Positions 1-13,927 of a DNA stretch of 64,000 nt are shown one piece after another. A program made the position numbers and the translations under genes. The notes under the pieces are model-generated. The model worked only from the letters and a program-made list of their open reading frames with translations, was not told the DNA's origin and did no database searches. Position 1 is the stretch's first letter; the number at the start of each line of letters is the position of its first letter. The DNA is from Antedon mediterranea (taxonomy: Eukaryota > Echinodermata > Crinoidea > Comatulida > Antedonidae), in NCBI RefSeq assembly GCF_964355755.1, contig NC_092671.1:9559001-9623000 (forward strand), read 5' to 3'.

Positions 1-228
1 TTTACTGTAAATAGATCCAGATAAAAGAGAATCCCATAAAATTAAAAGAAAACTAACAAAAAAATTGTTAAATTAAATATTTTTAAATGTTTTACTGAAA
101 AGCCAATCAACAATGAACATCCATGCCATCACATAACAGATGAATAATAAACATTAATAAATGATGAAAATTAATTTAATTCAATTAATGAAAAAAATGT
201 ATATATCATGAATAATGGTGAAAAAGCG

Positions 229-3200
229 TTATTTGAGAATTAAAATGCGAATAATGAAAAAAATAATGTTGGAGGTTGTTGTACCATTAGCAGTTGGTTG
301 AGACACAGCCCCTGCTAGTGAAGTTCGGCTTCCTCCACCTAACAAAATAGCGATTTATAGAGAAAGCAGAAAAAACAATCGTGAAAGTAAATTAAACAGT
401 AAATTTTAATTGGCTTATAACATTCATTCATACTATTAACTAATTTTATTATTTTTTTATACTGGGCGATCTCTTCAGTCAAAGACTGGTCTCCCAGAGG
501 GCCCAGTTATGATCAGTGGCTGTGATGTACTAGTACGCTGGGGTATAACCAACAACTCGTCTCGAAAGATGTACTAGGTTCTTTAAAGTGCACATGAGTT
601 AGATGGTTTATATAGTCCTTATCCTAGAAGACTCGATCTACCACCAGAACCATAGAGTGAGTGAGCCTCGAACTCTTGCCAAAGTTATGGCTACGTTATT
701 ACGTTTCTACTGTAATTAAGTTCGAATTGAAATTTAATCTTTGAAATAAATTTTCTAAAATGTATTTATATGTTTGGTTCATTGGGTTACTGTGGTGGTT
801 TGGAAGATTTTTCTTATTTTGTTAATTATCAGCCCTTCATTACAGAATAAGGTGTCACACTTTCTTTTGTGTATAAAAGATAAATAAATAAATAATAATT
901 ATGATTTACACATTCACATAAACAACACTGCCATACATTCACAATTCATCACATTTCATAAACTGATTTCATAAACAAATTCCAAAAACAGTCCCAAAGT
1001 ATCAAGAAAGAAAGCAATTAACAACAATATTCAGCCATACTAATCCACCAACAATACAAATAATTATTAAATAAAGTAAAATTATAATAAATTCTATAAT
1101 ATGTGTATCTATAATCAATAACCTTTATAATCCTAAATTACCAAAACAGTACATAAAAAGACTATGGAAATATCTAGTGGATGGCTTATACATTACACAT
1201 ACTGTATACTGTGTTACGACTCAAAAGTTGGATATACTGACTGACACTGCCACACAATGGAATTGTAGGGTTGAACAGATAGACAAACAGACAAAAAAAA
1301 ATCACAACCTATAAGGGAAATACAAAGGTAGGAACATCTGCAAGACTTGGGAGGATGCAGTGTGACAAAGTTGGTGATGGTAATCGTGATGGTGGTATTA
1401 TTTGTGAACACACTGGTTAATGTGACAATTTATTAAGTGACAAATCAATAGGACAATTCATGTTATTATTAGTCAATGGTGACATTATTCTATTTATAAT
1501 TTATTTTTAATAATTACAAATGACATAAAAGGTCAGTAACTTTAAAGGGTGATATGTTAGTCATGGTGATATGTTTTAGGATCATAATATTTTTTAAACT
1601 ATGAAATAAATATTTGTATATAAATGACATTTTATGGGATGACATTTTTAATACATTGAAATTGAATAATGATGACATTTTGTTGGGGGCCACTATGCGT
1701 GAATATGGGTTTTATGTGAATATTATAAAATAGGGAAAACAAAACTGGGGTAACATCAAACAGCCTACCTATTGAAGCCTTCAACAAGCCTGTAGGTACA
1801 ATATATAAAAATGAAATATATGATGATTTTTCTAAACAAATATCACTCTCCCATTGTAAGATTCACATCTATAATTAATTCTAAGTAAAAATTGCTTCTT
1901 TACCAATCCACTAACAAATCTATAAAGAATACTTTTCACATCTGTTTAAAGTTAAATTTTATTTTCCCATGGAGGGAGAGTTAGGAACATATTTCCTAAT
2001 CCTAACTTATTTCTCCATAGTTTTCCACCAATGTATGGTTTTTTAAAGAATACAAATTTATCCTGATTGACTTGTATCTCAGAGTACTGTATGTACTTCA
2101 GGTTTAGGTCATAAAACAACAATCGATTCTTGACCAAATAGATCCAATAGATAGATTGCTAGTTAAAAGTATTCAGCAACGAAACCATAAACAGATGTGA
2201 AAAGGCATTTTTTAAACAGTGAAGGTTGTTTTCAATACGCATGAACTTGTAGAAATAGACAAAAAAATAGGTAAAACAAAAAGCATGGATGAAAATAATG
2301 ATCAATGATAACAACAAACAATATGATAGTGATCATGATAATGATGATCAAGATAAAACAAAACTTAGTGCAACTAACTAATTACAACTACACAACCTAT
2401 CATAAAATTAAACAAAATGGTATGTATTCGAATTTCCCAAGTAATTATTATAAGGGAGCTTTCGATTTATGATGGACCTAGGAACAAGTTACTTTAGGCT
2501 TTCAATGTGCAAATGCAGGCAATTTGAGACATGCTTTCTCATAATATTCCTAGACATGGCATTTTGGTGGTCTGTCCAGGTGACCAACATCATGATAGGC
2601 CTAGTTGTTAAATTGAAAGCTTCCTGGGGTACACATATTATGTTTGATTACCTTATTTTCTGAATCATTCTGTTACAAAACACTCATCAGGAAATCAAAT
2701 TCTGACATACAAATTATGGGTTTTTTGTGTGAAAATTATATTCCACACAATATGATATATTTAAAATTTAACAGTCACTCTTAATTTGTGTTTAACCTAC
2801 CCTTTTTCCATTTGTCCTCTTTCTTTCCTTTCGTTGTATCATCTTTGTCTTTCTTAGCATCCTTAAAAAAAACAATAAAAAATGCACAAATTATATTTTC
2901 TTTTTAAAAACAGGGAGAATATATTGAAGAAATGCGATGATATCCAAGAAATATTGGATTAGATTTTTTAGAAGAAAACAAAAAGTGCTTTTAATTTAAA
3001 ATAAACAAAATTAGTTTAACTGCAATACACATCATTGCAATTTATGTTTGGAAGCACTTTTGATAGTATAGGAAAAAGAAAATAAATATGCCGAACAGGC
3101 TGGAATCCCAAGGCAAATGCTTATAAAGAATATAGTTTTTAAGATGCAATTAGATGAAATAAATATTGTAGTAAAATTAAGTTTTAGATATTAGTCCCAA

Positions 3201-6200
3201 TGGCCATATTCACCAATCACACTTAAGTGAGATAATTCAAAAATTAAGTACTGTATACCCTTGTATTCACTTAATGGAGAATTTTTAAATTTGTGATTGG
3301 TGGATACAACCACATGGTCCTGGTTCAAGCCCTTTCACCAGTCATTACTTTAATTGTTTGTAGGGGGAAAACAAGTTGGAAAGCTTTTTTTTCATCAAAT
3401 AATCTGTTTACTATTAGCAGAACCATCATAGAGTTTTAATTGGAAGGAGATCTGGATATTAGAGACATATTAAATGATAAATACATTCAGAGTAAGTTAA
3501 TATGCGTGCAAAATGTCATATTACAAAAATGTAGTACAGTGCAGATCATTAGTTGACACATGTCAAATCAAATTAGTACAGTACATCAGTCATTACCGTT
3601 TTACTAGACTTTCCATCCTCTTTTTCACCTTTTCGCCCGTCCTATTATTGATTAAACATTATCATTTAAAGTCTGAAAATATGTAATATAAGGATGCAGG
3701 GTTCTCTTGGAAGCCAAATGATTCAACTAAAACACATTCTGTTCCACGTATTACTTGTGGTTTAACATTTTCCAAATAAATGTTGCCTTTTTTTAAATAA
3801 TTATGTATATTTATGTGTTTTTTCATCGGGCGAAATTGAAAATTGTTTTATACCATAGAATAAAAATTAGATCAAATTAATTTAAACCACCTATAAAGTT
3901 TGTTTGGAGAACCTTTAAAGATAGGCGACCGAAAACGTAGGTATACATGGGGTACAAGAGGCATTTAGATGAGCCATCTGCAATTATTTTTATTTAAAAA
4001 ACATTACACTTTGAACTGAAATGCAAAACTGCAAAAACACTGTTAAGTGCAAAAATGTGCAAATCTGGATGTGTAAACAAAATGTCATTGTCATGCATTT
4101 AATGAATCGTCAATACATGCTTATTTTACTTTAAATATTTGGTAACTAACCAAATCTTCATACAAAGTGCATTTTTAAAACAGAAAGTTACATTGCTCCA
4201 TCAAATCTCAAAAGCCAATAGTTAATTAAATTTATTTTCAAATCAGTTATTCGCATATGCAAATTTGTGCAGTGAGTAAATTACCGCTGACGATCTGTTT
4301 GAGCGGGCATCATCCTTATCCTTTTCACTTCGTTTAGTATCCTGCTAGGGATAAATATTAAAACTTTTAACATTCTAACTAATTATTCAGTGTTCAGTGT
4401 ATTTACAATACAAGAACGTATGGTTTTCAACACCTACTTCTGATAGTAGATTGAAATTTGTGTTATTTATAAAGGTTATTAAGACAACAGTATTACCTTC
4501 TTCTTAGAAGACTTATCCCTCTTTTTATCTGTCTTATCCATATGACTACTACTGCGGACGCTTCCTGGTCTGTCTCTGTCACGTCTGGAAGGTGGAGGCT
4601 ACAAAAAGAGAAACAGAACACACAATACAGCCAATATAATAATTGAATTCTCATTGCTTAGTAAACTCTATATTTGTGACATTTTCTAGCTATAAAATAA
4701 ATAAAATATTAAAACTCACTGATTTTAACAAGCCTTGATCAGGCGAACCCTTCTCGCTAAGAAGCTTCCTTCTTTCCACGACCTCTTCATGCGTAAGTGG
4801 AAACCGCGATAGAACCTCTCCAAGTTTCTTGGCACCCTCATCAGACACGTTATTATTAGCTAGTGACAAAGAGAGTAATACACGATTCATCCGCAATCCC
4901 TGTAGACAAAAACAAAAATTAAATTGTCCATTTGATGACAGTTACTTAATTCAGTAAAAACTCAAAATGTTGTACTCAGGGAAACATCTGTTAGGCTGGC
5001 CAAGTTATAATACCACTTTTTCAAAACTTTCAAAACGATGTGATTATAAATCCAAAAATGATGGTAGGAGGACATTTTAGGCTGTCAAACCTCAATACCA
5101 TTTGGAATTAACTGTAAAATTGTATTCATACTAGTGAGAACCACAGTATGAACACCGTACAACACTGTGTGTAAACAAGACCTATGTATGAACAACTTAC
5201 AACACTGAAGTGTAAACACAACTTACATTTGCAATGGCTACAGCACCAACATCAGTTATCTTATTACCACTTAGATTAAGTGACACTAAATTCTTATTAG
5301 ACGATTTGACTGTGGATAATGCCTTTCCTATCATCACTGCTCCTTTGTCGGTTATACCATTATTTCGAAGGGATAATGATGTTAATCTAAAGAAAAGAAA
5401 CCAATACTTCTCTTATATGATTAAGTTATGATGTTTCGATAGTAGCACTGTTTTGGCTACTAAAAACCAAATCTAAGGCGTGGTCTACACTAGAAAACTT
5501 TACCAAACTTTTGTGTTGGTCATTGTAAAAGGAAAAAATATCGTTATTTGATTTGCCGAGTTCACAGGAAGTTGCACAGCATATATTCTGCAAAAGTATT
5601 CTGCAGTTTACCAAAGTCACTGGTCTTACACTAGACAATTTTGGAAAACTTGTATTGACAAATCCCAGAGCCTAGGCATTTGGACACGTGTTTGTAATAA
5701 TACTCACAAGCTGTCTTCTCCAATAAGCAATGACCATGGTTCCTCTGGGCACCAAGTACCATCTATAACTAAAGTCCTGCAGATTAAAAATTTACAAAAT
5801 AGTTAGTAGTAACAACGGTTTCAGTAAAATCAATAATTGTAATATAAGTACTTTGGAGGATTCATTTATACTATTGTGTCAAATGAGCTTATGATTGATG
5901 ACATTAGTTCGATACAATAAAAACTTCAATGCAATCAATGTTAATTTTTTTCTGGTAATCATGAACTTGCTAGGTTATCATTTCTGAAACTTATTTTTGA
6001 AAACTACTATACAGTACTTACTTCAGATTTTGACATTGTGGAAGAAATGAGGCAAACTCTTTAACCACATCTTCACTTAGATTCACATTCCAAAGACTGC
6101 AAAAAGAATAAGGTATAATTACTGCACACTCAAATGCAATAGAATAGATTTGCTACATTATTAAAAATGACAATACATGCAAAAACAACCAGGAAAGTAA

Positions 6201-9140
6201 GCTGAACTACAGTAAACATGAATTCAAAATATTAATAATTATACACATACTTAACAACACTGAGCTTTTCAATTATTGGCCAGCACTGTTTGAATATTCC
6301 TACCATCAAAGAATCAATCTTCCAGCCTACAAAATAAAAACAAGTAATGAATTTATGATATATATATATAATATATTATAGCTAACCTGTGAAGCAAAAT
6401 TTGTTATTCAAGAATAATAAATATAATACAACATCAACAGTTGAAGACAGACATTTCGAGTATGGATACTAAAAAGACATAAATGTTTACCTCTAATGTA
6501 GATCTCTGTAACAGTTGTTGGTTTGTCTTCATTTTCCATCTCAACTTGGACCACAGGTCGAAAGTAAGCATACTTATCTTTGGTGACATACGTCTTTGGG
6601 GGCGCTTCCTCCTGATTTGCAGCATCCACACCTTCATCTGGTGTAGGGTCTTTTGATGTATTACTGTCTTTTGAATCCTTTGACTTGTTGTCTGGTGGAG
6701 CCTGGGCACATGGAGGTTTCGGTCTGATAACTACAGCAGGAATCTCATTGTCCTTAAGAAGATTGCGACGACAAAACTCTGTAAAATCTGCTTCGAATAT
6801 GCCAGTACATATGTATGGTTCTAAATACAAATGGAAAGACAAAACACTAAAATAAGAAATTTTAAAAGAGATAAGGAAACACAAGTTCACAGTAATTTAT
6901 TAGGTTGCTAAATATTTATAAGAATTCAGACATAGCAAACACAGGAATATCAAGTGCTTCCCTTCTAGGTTTAAGAAAGATGCTAATTAAGCCTGACCTC
7001 TGGGGTTGATGCCTTTCCTAACATAGAAATGTACTCATTAATTATTATTAATAATTATGGTACCTGGTGTTTTGTTTGGGTCATCATCTCCATTATCTTG
7101 TCCCGATGTTGAACCACCTTTGTCTTTGAGCATTTTCTCAACTCTCTTTCCCATCTTCACCTTCTTTACGACACTAAAAAAAGATGGTGCAAGTTTATTA
7201 CAACAAATTTTTTCATTTAATACAAAACCTACGTATATCACTTATTACTTATTGGCAATGAAAAAGTTCCATTGAAATTTTGCGTTAATAAAGATGTAAG
7301 TATCATTTCACAAATTTCAAAACAATTTAAAATGAAATTATTTTGTTTTTTTACAGTGACAATCATGAACTGTGGGAATGAAATAACACAGCAGTCAACT
7401 CAGGTGCAATGTGGAATTTAAGTGAACATTTTAAATTAATATTCTAAATCTAATCTGGTAGAATTAAAGTGAATTATTAAGTAAAAATATAACCAATGCA
7501 TATCTATGCATTCAAACTACAGTTAGAATCTTTAGGACGTGCCCCTATTAAGGGGTACGTAACACCTTATTATTAAATTCACACATTCTCATACAAACAA
7601 GCTGTAATGTACGGTTTAACACTATGGCAAACCACTATTCATTCGGTGGACATCTCTATAAAGAAGACACTTTGTTAGGTCCTAATAGGTGTTTACTTAA
7701 TTTCGGTTTCTACCGCCAGTCATATTATGTACATTTTATCTTTAGTTTGTTGCCATATTAGATTGAACCAAAGACTCTGGTATTGGAAGACAAGCATAAC
7801 TATAAAGCTCAAAGTACCACTATAATAGTACTAAATTATTGATTCTCTTCTGACACTAAATAATGCTATAGCAGGGTCTACAATAGCATAATATTAATCA
7901 AACTATATTAGTTTTTTTAGGATTGTGCTAATTTTTCAAATGTTACGTGTCTAGTGCATAAATGATAATTTTAGGTGTTGAATTGAAAATCAAAACATAC
8001 TGTTAATAATATTAAGTACAGATCTGAATTATTCTCATTATTTTGTTGTATTTGTAACTACTGTATCACGTGTTGAAATTCTGTGCTTAAAAAAACTATT
8101 GAATATATTACCTATTCATCATTTTAGAGCTTCTTTACACTTATTTAAAAAAAAAACACAAATTATAAAATAATAAGTACAATACTTAGATGCCAGTTGA
8201 TATTTTTTAATAATAATTATCAGGAGATGGAGTGTGCAGATTATCTGAGCCTAAATATGGTTAATTCAAAGTGATCCTCATCATTTCTACACTATCAAAC
8301 TAGTTTGACAAATAAAATGTGATTTGCACAAATATGGTAGTGATATGCCCAAATATGGTAGTGTCATGACATCATCTTGTCCATACTGTCTATAGGCATC
8401 ACATTTTGTTGTAACATAAAGTTTGATATTGTAGACAGGGCTTTAGTTCATAATTATAAAAACCTGTTCACACTAATTTCATAATCAAGGAACACTTTAA
8501 TATAAATTGGATTGCTTACAGTATTAAGTTATAAAATTTAAGAAAATGATAAAAACTACACTGTATTTCACAATGTGTGGATTAAATTAAAATGAAAAGT
8601 GATAAATTGTGAATGCTTATCAATAAAATAAATTCAACCACCATAATTGCATTGACTATGTACTGCGTACCCAGAAAAAGTACTGAAAACCATACCATGT
8701 TTGTGAATAAGCATTGCAAATGTTGTACTCTTTTATTAATGCACTACTAAAAACTAACGAAATGAACAATAAAGTCGTATTAAAAAGCTGAATTGTATAA
8801 ATTAAACTATGTACGATAGTGACAAGTGTATTTGTTCAAAATGACATGAACTGGTGTTAGTAAGGGAATCCTTAGGAAGGTGGGACTGGCTGTGTGTATA
8901 ACTAATAGGACATTCCATGCACTTTGATTTTCCTAAAATAAGGTATCAATGTGTATTGTATACAGACAGTTGTTGTGCATAGCAACATTCTAATAATAAA
9001 TTTAATTGTTTACTGCTCCGAGAACCGATGACCAAATGAAATGCATGTGAACTGGAGAAATATTATAATGTTAGACGACTACTGCTCATGTACTGTAAAT
9101 GCAATACTTACCTACCAGATGAACTAGTAGATGAACTCAT
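229..9140 (-). CDS. LRRC71: Leucine-rich repeat-containing protein 71 (LRRC71), 13 exons, 467 aa
   Basis: Exons in transcript order: 9112-9140, 7064-7173, 6491-6820, 6251-6326, 6022-6096, 5708-5776, 5227-5386, 4720-4899, 4497-4598, 4285-4341, 3597-3641, 2811-2871, 229-338. All junctions are GT/AG, phases agree, and the sum is 1404 nt with one stop. Diagnostic family blocks are present: EVEME..TTVTEIYIRGWKI (about residues 144-160), a short LRR run with SLSLRNNGITDKGA and SLNLSGNKITDVGA (about 230-283), and a closing LTHEEVVERRKLLSEKG segment (about 320-335) that is the best family mark. The tail from residue 344 is Lys/Asp/Ser rich and is built from five small exons. LRRC71 is known as a cilium/testis-associated LRR protein of unclear molecular role. 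The terminal exon (229-338) ends in a hydrophobic stretch and is the least certain part. Start ATG at 9140 begins a Ser/Thr-rich MSSSTSSSG. Confidence 0.86.
339..2810 (-). other. LRRC71 last intron, about 2.5 kb, mostly unique AT-rich DNA
   Basis: Separates the penultimate coding exon (2811-2871) from the inferred terminal exon. It holds a SINE-like piece at about 430-720. No further exon with acceptable splice sites and family similarity was seen. The length leaves open that the real last exon lies elsewhere in this interval or beyond the window. Confidence 0.5.
430..720. mobile_element. SINE-like repeat fragment
   Basis: Shares the word series CTCGTCTCGAA..GAT, TCTTTAAAGTGCACA and GGTTTATATAGTCCTTATCC with a second copy at about 22655-22930. 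On the minus strand GAGTTCGAGGCTC near 670-685 resembles a tRNA-type B box. Both copies sit in introns. Exact ends were not resolved. Confidence 0.45.
8286..8444. mobile_element. MITE, TCTACACTATCAAAC family, copy 1
   Basis: Lies in LRRC71 intron 1. The ends are imperfect inverted repeats (TCTACACTATCAAAC left, GTTTGATATTGTAGACA right). The centre carries the family words AATATGGTAGTG and ATGACATCATC. Related copies are at 15040-15200, 46024-46182 and 46393-46507. Confidence 0.72.
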
Positions 9141-10026
9141 ATTGTCTAGAACAAGATTAAATTAATTTAGGATAGGCCTAGTTGGGCTAACGAAACTGTA
9201 ATTGAACAGCAATTTTTATTACACAAACAATTTCAGTTTCAGTTTCAGTTTATTTTCCATTTCAATTTACAAACTGTAAACAAATAGTCTACAGACAAAA
9301 TAAGGCCCCTTTTATACATATTCAAAAATTGAATTTGTGTGTGTTTGTAATCAGTCAGATCACATTCATTTGTGTTTAGTATGCCTATTAAAGGACAACT
9401 TGAACGAGGACCTTATTTTAACAACGTATTAGGGATGTACATATTTCAGAACCATCGCGAGAGATTAAGGATATCGCAGTATGCGTCCGTCGTACAGCCG
9501 TCGCAGTAAATTGCTGTGACGTCACAGGTGCATCGCAAAATTTACGTCATGAGTTTTCTGGCAAAGTGCGAAAATTTCTAGTAAACACACTTTGTAAATA
9601 AATCGTAAAAAAAAAAAAAAAATGTGAATTTTTTATTGTTTAGATTTTGTAAAATAAAAACCATTTCATTTTTATTAATAAATATTTATCGACCAAAATA
9701 AAAATAATTTAGATCATATCGCGAACAAAATTAAAAGAGACCGATTCGAACGCGACCGATATATATCGTAAAATTCTGAGTTATGCGGAGTAATTACAGG
9801 GGTTTCCCCCAGATGAGCTAGAGGATCATTTTGTGCAAGCGACAGTGGAGTAATTATTTTATATGCCGATTGATGTACTGTGACATGAGACTAATAATAA
9901 GTACATGGCGGGGCTTCCCTGTTTATTCTTACACGTTCCCTGTTATTTTGTGTTCAAATTGTGCAATAATAGGCCTATAATATCATTTGCGTAATTTTAC
10001 GCACTTTGTAGCCTATTTTAAAGTTT

Positions 10027-10137
10027 AGGACTTTGCGTTGTGGTGACTTTGCGTTAGGGCGACTTTGTGATGGGGCGACTTTGCGATGGGGCGACATTGC
10101 GACTTTGTTTTGGGGCGACTTTGTATGGGACGCGACT
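10027..10137. repeat. Degenerate 18-20 bp tandem repeat, GGGGCGACTTTGYGAT type
   Basis: About six imperfect copies of a unit close to GCGACTTTGCGATGGG follow one another. They are markedly more GC rich than the surrounding DNA. Confidence 0.8.
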
Positions 10138-10879
10138 ACCGCGCCTCCATACATTACAGTTAGGCTATAATAGGCCCCCTCCTAGTTAGAATACTACCTA
10201 CTACTAGCCTAGTAGGCCTAGCTAGGCCTAGGCTAGATACTATAGTAGGCCTCGCCTAGCTAGGTTATGGGAGCTAAAAAGGCTTAGGTTATGGGTAATA
10301 AAGTAAAAGTACATTAGTAATAAATAACCATACCTAATGATTCTATACGATAAGTAATATAGGCCTGGTTTAAAGTTATTTTCTACGACACCACACTGAA
10401 GTCAACCATTTTAAAAAGATTGTTTACTCCTTGGACTGTTTACACAATGAACAAATCTGTTTCACAAAAATAGTGCTATAATATTTATTATAAATGAGAA
10501 CGTAAACAACCGAAAAATCGACGAACTTGCTTAATATTAATTAATAATTTTGGAAAGACTTTTATATATTAATAAAACTATATATAGAATACAAATATAG
10601 AAAAGGCGTATATATACAAAATGAAAATACAATGGTAATGAGGAAAGTCCGTGTCCATGGCGATTGTGCTGCCCTCAATTGATTCTATAAGATTTAACTT
10701 TTTTAATTGGTAGTAATAGGTCTTTACTTGACTTTTAAGTAGTCAATATCAATATTAAATCGAATCGAAATACGTACACGCATTAAAACAGTTATTTATT
10801 ATCCGTGTGGGCACAATTAAACAATTATTTAAAGTGTCAATTTAAGCACCGAGGATGTTCTATGCTCGGCTAATGCCTA

Positions 10880-11275
10880 TAGTAACCCACACTCTAATAG
10901 TAACTCCCTTCTAATAGTAACCTACCTTATATAAGTCAATCTATAATAATAACGCACTACTCTAATAGTAACCCATTGAGGTTAAGAATCACAACAACTT
11001 TTGATGCAGTCGTATTTTGAAAATAAGGCGATAATGCATGTTGATCTCGGGAGTGGGGGAGGATTGAGTGTTTTGAGTTTATAAAATAAAGTTAGAGTTC
11101 AACCAAATTTGTTTATTCGTAATGTTTTATTATTTTGCTATGAGTTGCTGACCGGAAAAGTTGGGGTATGTTACTATTTTCAGGTGCCTAATTTAAGATT
11201 AGAAATAGTAACCCACACTCTAATTGTAACCCCCTTCTATAGTAACCCACCCTAAAAACCAATAATAACCTAGGG
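10880..11275. repeat. Dispersed TAATAGTAACCC repeat clusters
   Basis: Two clusters (about 10880-10980 and 11165-11275) repeat the words CTAATAGTAACC and AGTAACCCACACTC. They flank about 190 bp of non-repetitive sequence. Confidence 0.65.
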
Positions 11276-11547
11276 TTACAATTAGAAGATTTTGGTATCT
11301 GAATTTAATTAAGTAATTACGGTTTACACCATTAATATAATTAAATCCAATGGATCATTTACTTAGCACCAAACATGCAGCAGGCATAGGCTCAGGCCAC
11401 AATACATACATTGGTGTGTAATTAATTATTATGTACACACGTCATTCGTATACACTAGAGCAAGTCCACTCCTCAAAATAGGCTACACAAAACAACTACA
11501 GTATAAACATTACATAATAATTACAATAATACAGCACGTATGCTTAA

Positions 11548-12030
11548 AGATGTATTGTCCCTTTGACTAATCCCCCCCCCCCCCCCACCCAAAAATAAAA
11601 AGAATTCGACAAAAAGTGGATCATTTTGAAGCATCATAATAGTTATTAACTTTTACCAAAATACAGACGTTTTTTGTTAAAAAAATAACTTTGACTTCCA
11701 GTCAAAGTTTTCGATCAAAACGTATCTCATAATGCAACGCGCTTGTTTGGCTACTCTGTATGCATAATCATAAAACTTCCTCGCGATCTGTGGCAGAACA
11801 CCTTCTCAACCGTGACGAGTTGTAAACAATCCTAATTAGCATCATGCATAAACAACGATTTTCCAGACCAAATGTATTCAAATTAATTTACCTGTTAATT
11901 ACGTATACTTGTTGTTTGTGGCTCGAATTTTCGACTTAAAGGGAATAACTTTAATATTACTTTGATATGGCCAATTTAAATTTAGAATATTTTGACCTTC
12001 ATTTTTTGTGTTTCAAGGGACAATACATCT
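11548..12030. mobile_element. TTAA-flanked MITE, AGATGTATTGTCCC family, copy 1 (483 bp)
   Basis: The left end reads AGATGTATTGTCCCTT and the right end is its inverse, AAGGGACAATACATCT. TTAA flanks both sides (11544-11547 and 12031-12034), which fits a piggyBac-type target duplication. No transposase is encoded. Confidence 0.75.
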
Positions 12031-13460
12031 TTAAGAAGATTGATGTTGTAGTAAAATTCGTTTGTATCGATTCAGCAGTCCAACTGGAAATTACGTAGTC
12101 TGAGCAGCTGCAGTAACGGAAACTACCAACACATAACGCGAGTCGAATACGGCATTTATAACCATGGACATTTGTAATAGTTTTTGTTTCTCTTCGTAAG
12201 GGCGACCCACTTTTATTTCGTTCCAAACTTTCAGTATCATACGGTTTGAAATGTCACTAAAATATACGTTACAGCATATTTAGTAAAGAGAACTTTAAAA
12301 CAAGCTTACATAATATACGGTAGATATTAACATATATAATTCAATAATTGTTCTTCAAAATAATTCGTCCATTTCTTTTTAGCTTTATTTAGATTTCAAT
12401 CAGATTTCTAAAAGTTCAACTTGGAACAAGTTCCAAACCACTCTTGATTTTATTTTTGAATGCTTTTCCACAGATTTAATAAAATTGGATTTATATACAG
12501 TATACAATAAGGGATTAATTCATTTGTAGACATTCTTACTTCTTCTTCCAATAACAATATCTGGCTATGTTTGAACTGAATTAAAAAACCATTGTAGGCC
12601 TAATAGTTATCAATTTTAAATAACGTGAAAATGTTATTTAATTTATTTTATTTTATTTGGCATAATACAAATATTTCAACAACACATTACTGTGTTAAAT
12701 TAATTGCGATGTACTTACTTAACTATTATTATTATTAATTCTGTATCTGTATTTAAAATGTTATTGTTCTTGTATGTCTTTCTATAATCTAAAACAAAAA
12801 AAATGTTTTGTAACTTTTCACTATTAGGCATACATTTATTTTATCATGGACCATTTGTAAGAGCATTATTTTTAATGAAAATGTCATCCATGTAAAATAA
12901 GTTTATAAACTGTCCGATCCGACGAGTCCGTTCCCGATAATATAGTTCCCCACTAATTCGCGGATTTTTTAAATTATCCTTGAAACGGCCGATTAAGTTG
13001 ATTAATACTGATATGATTTACTTAATACGTATAAATATAAATAAGTTTAGGCCTATAATGTAAATAAGAATATGAACTTAATTAGAAGTTATTTTACACA
13101 ATAGTATCGGTAAACATATACTTACATAAATTACAAGTAATGTCAAAATGGAATGAGTTAAATGGCTTTTGTGTACAGCCATTGTTTGTAAATGTTTGTA
13201 TTATCATTTTAGCATTACTGTATATTTTATTAAATTTATATTTCAATGTTTTTTCAATTTACTTATTATCCAAGTCATGAGTGTGCTCAATTTTAACATA
13301 GTCATTTACCTATATCTTAAAAAAATGGAGAAACTCCCAACCACACAGTGAAATATATATATTTATTTTTATAAAATTTATTTTATTTTAAGTTTTCAAA
13401 ATAAATTGTAAAAATAAACCAGAATAAGTATTATTCTACAGTTTCTTTCTGCATATATGT

Positions 13461-13545
13461 TACCAATGTACGGAAGCCCGTTCGGGCCACAAGTTAACTA
13501 TATTTTAGTTAACTTGTGGCCCGAACGGGCTTCCGTACCAATGTA
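13461..13545. mobile_element. 65-bp perfect hairpin element with 10-bp target-site duplication
   Basis: The core at 13471-13535 has two perfect 30-bp inverted arms starting CGGAAGCCCGTTCGGGCC, separated by a 5-nt loop (TATTT). It is bounded by the direct repeat TACCAATGTA at 13461-13470 and 13536-13545. The core is GC rich in an AT-rich setting. A 10-bp duplication is in the range of Mutator-type insertions; that class assignment is an inference. Confidence 0.8.
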
Positions 13546-13597
13546 TCTATATTATTGGATAATTTTTACAAATATCCAATACATGTTAGCGAGTTAA

Positions 13598-13927
13598 AGA
13601 TGTATTGTCTCCAAAAACATGCAAAATAATGTAATAATAAATAAATAATAAAATCAGGCCATTTTGAAGTTTTAATAAAAGTAATCACTTCTGCAGAAAA
13701 AAAATGAATAAAAATAATGTTTTTACTTATAAAAAGACAAAATAAACGGTTAAAGTCAACCAAAACCAATTGTGTGACAGAAAATTTGACTATTTTTTTA
13801 ATTACAGTTTTTTCAGGTAAATATATATTTGATTTTTGATCAAAGCGAATAACTATTATGTGGCATTAAAAAAAAATATGACCAAAAAATGATAAAAATA
13901 ATTTTCTTTCAGGGGGACAATATATCT
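13598..13927. mobile_element. TTAA-flanked MITE, AGATGTATTGTCCC family, copy 2 (330 bp)
   Basis: The left end AGATGTATTGTCTCC and the right end GGGGGACAATATATCT are imperfect inverted repeats. TTAA flanks both sides (13594-13597 and 13928-13931). It is shorter than copy 1 and its ends are more diverged. Confidence 0.7.

Noticed and set aside
11999-12226. 75-codon minus-strand open frame
   Set aside because: Its end lies inside the terminal repeat of a TTAA-flanked MITE and no family match is visible.
12905-12965. Hammerhead-ribozyme-like words (CCGACGAGTCCGTTCC)
   Set aside because: The conserved CUGANGA and GAAA cores and three-stem pairing are not present.
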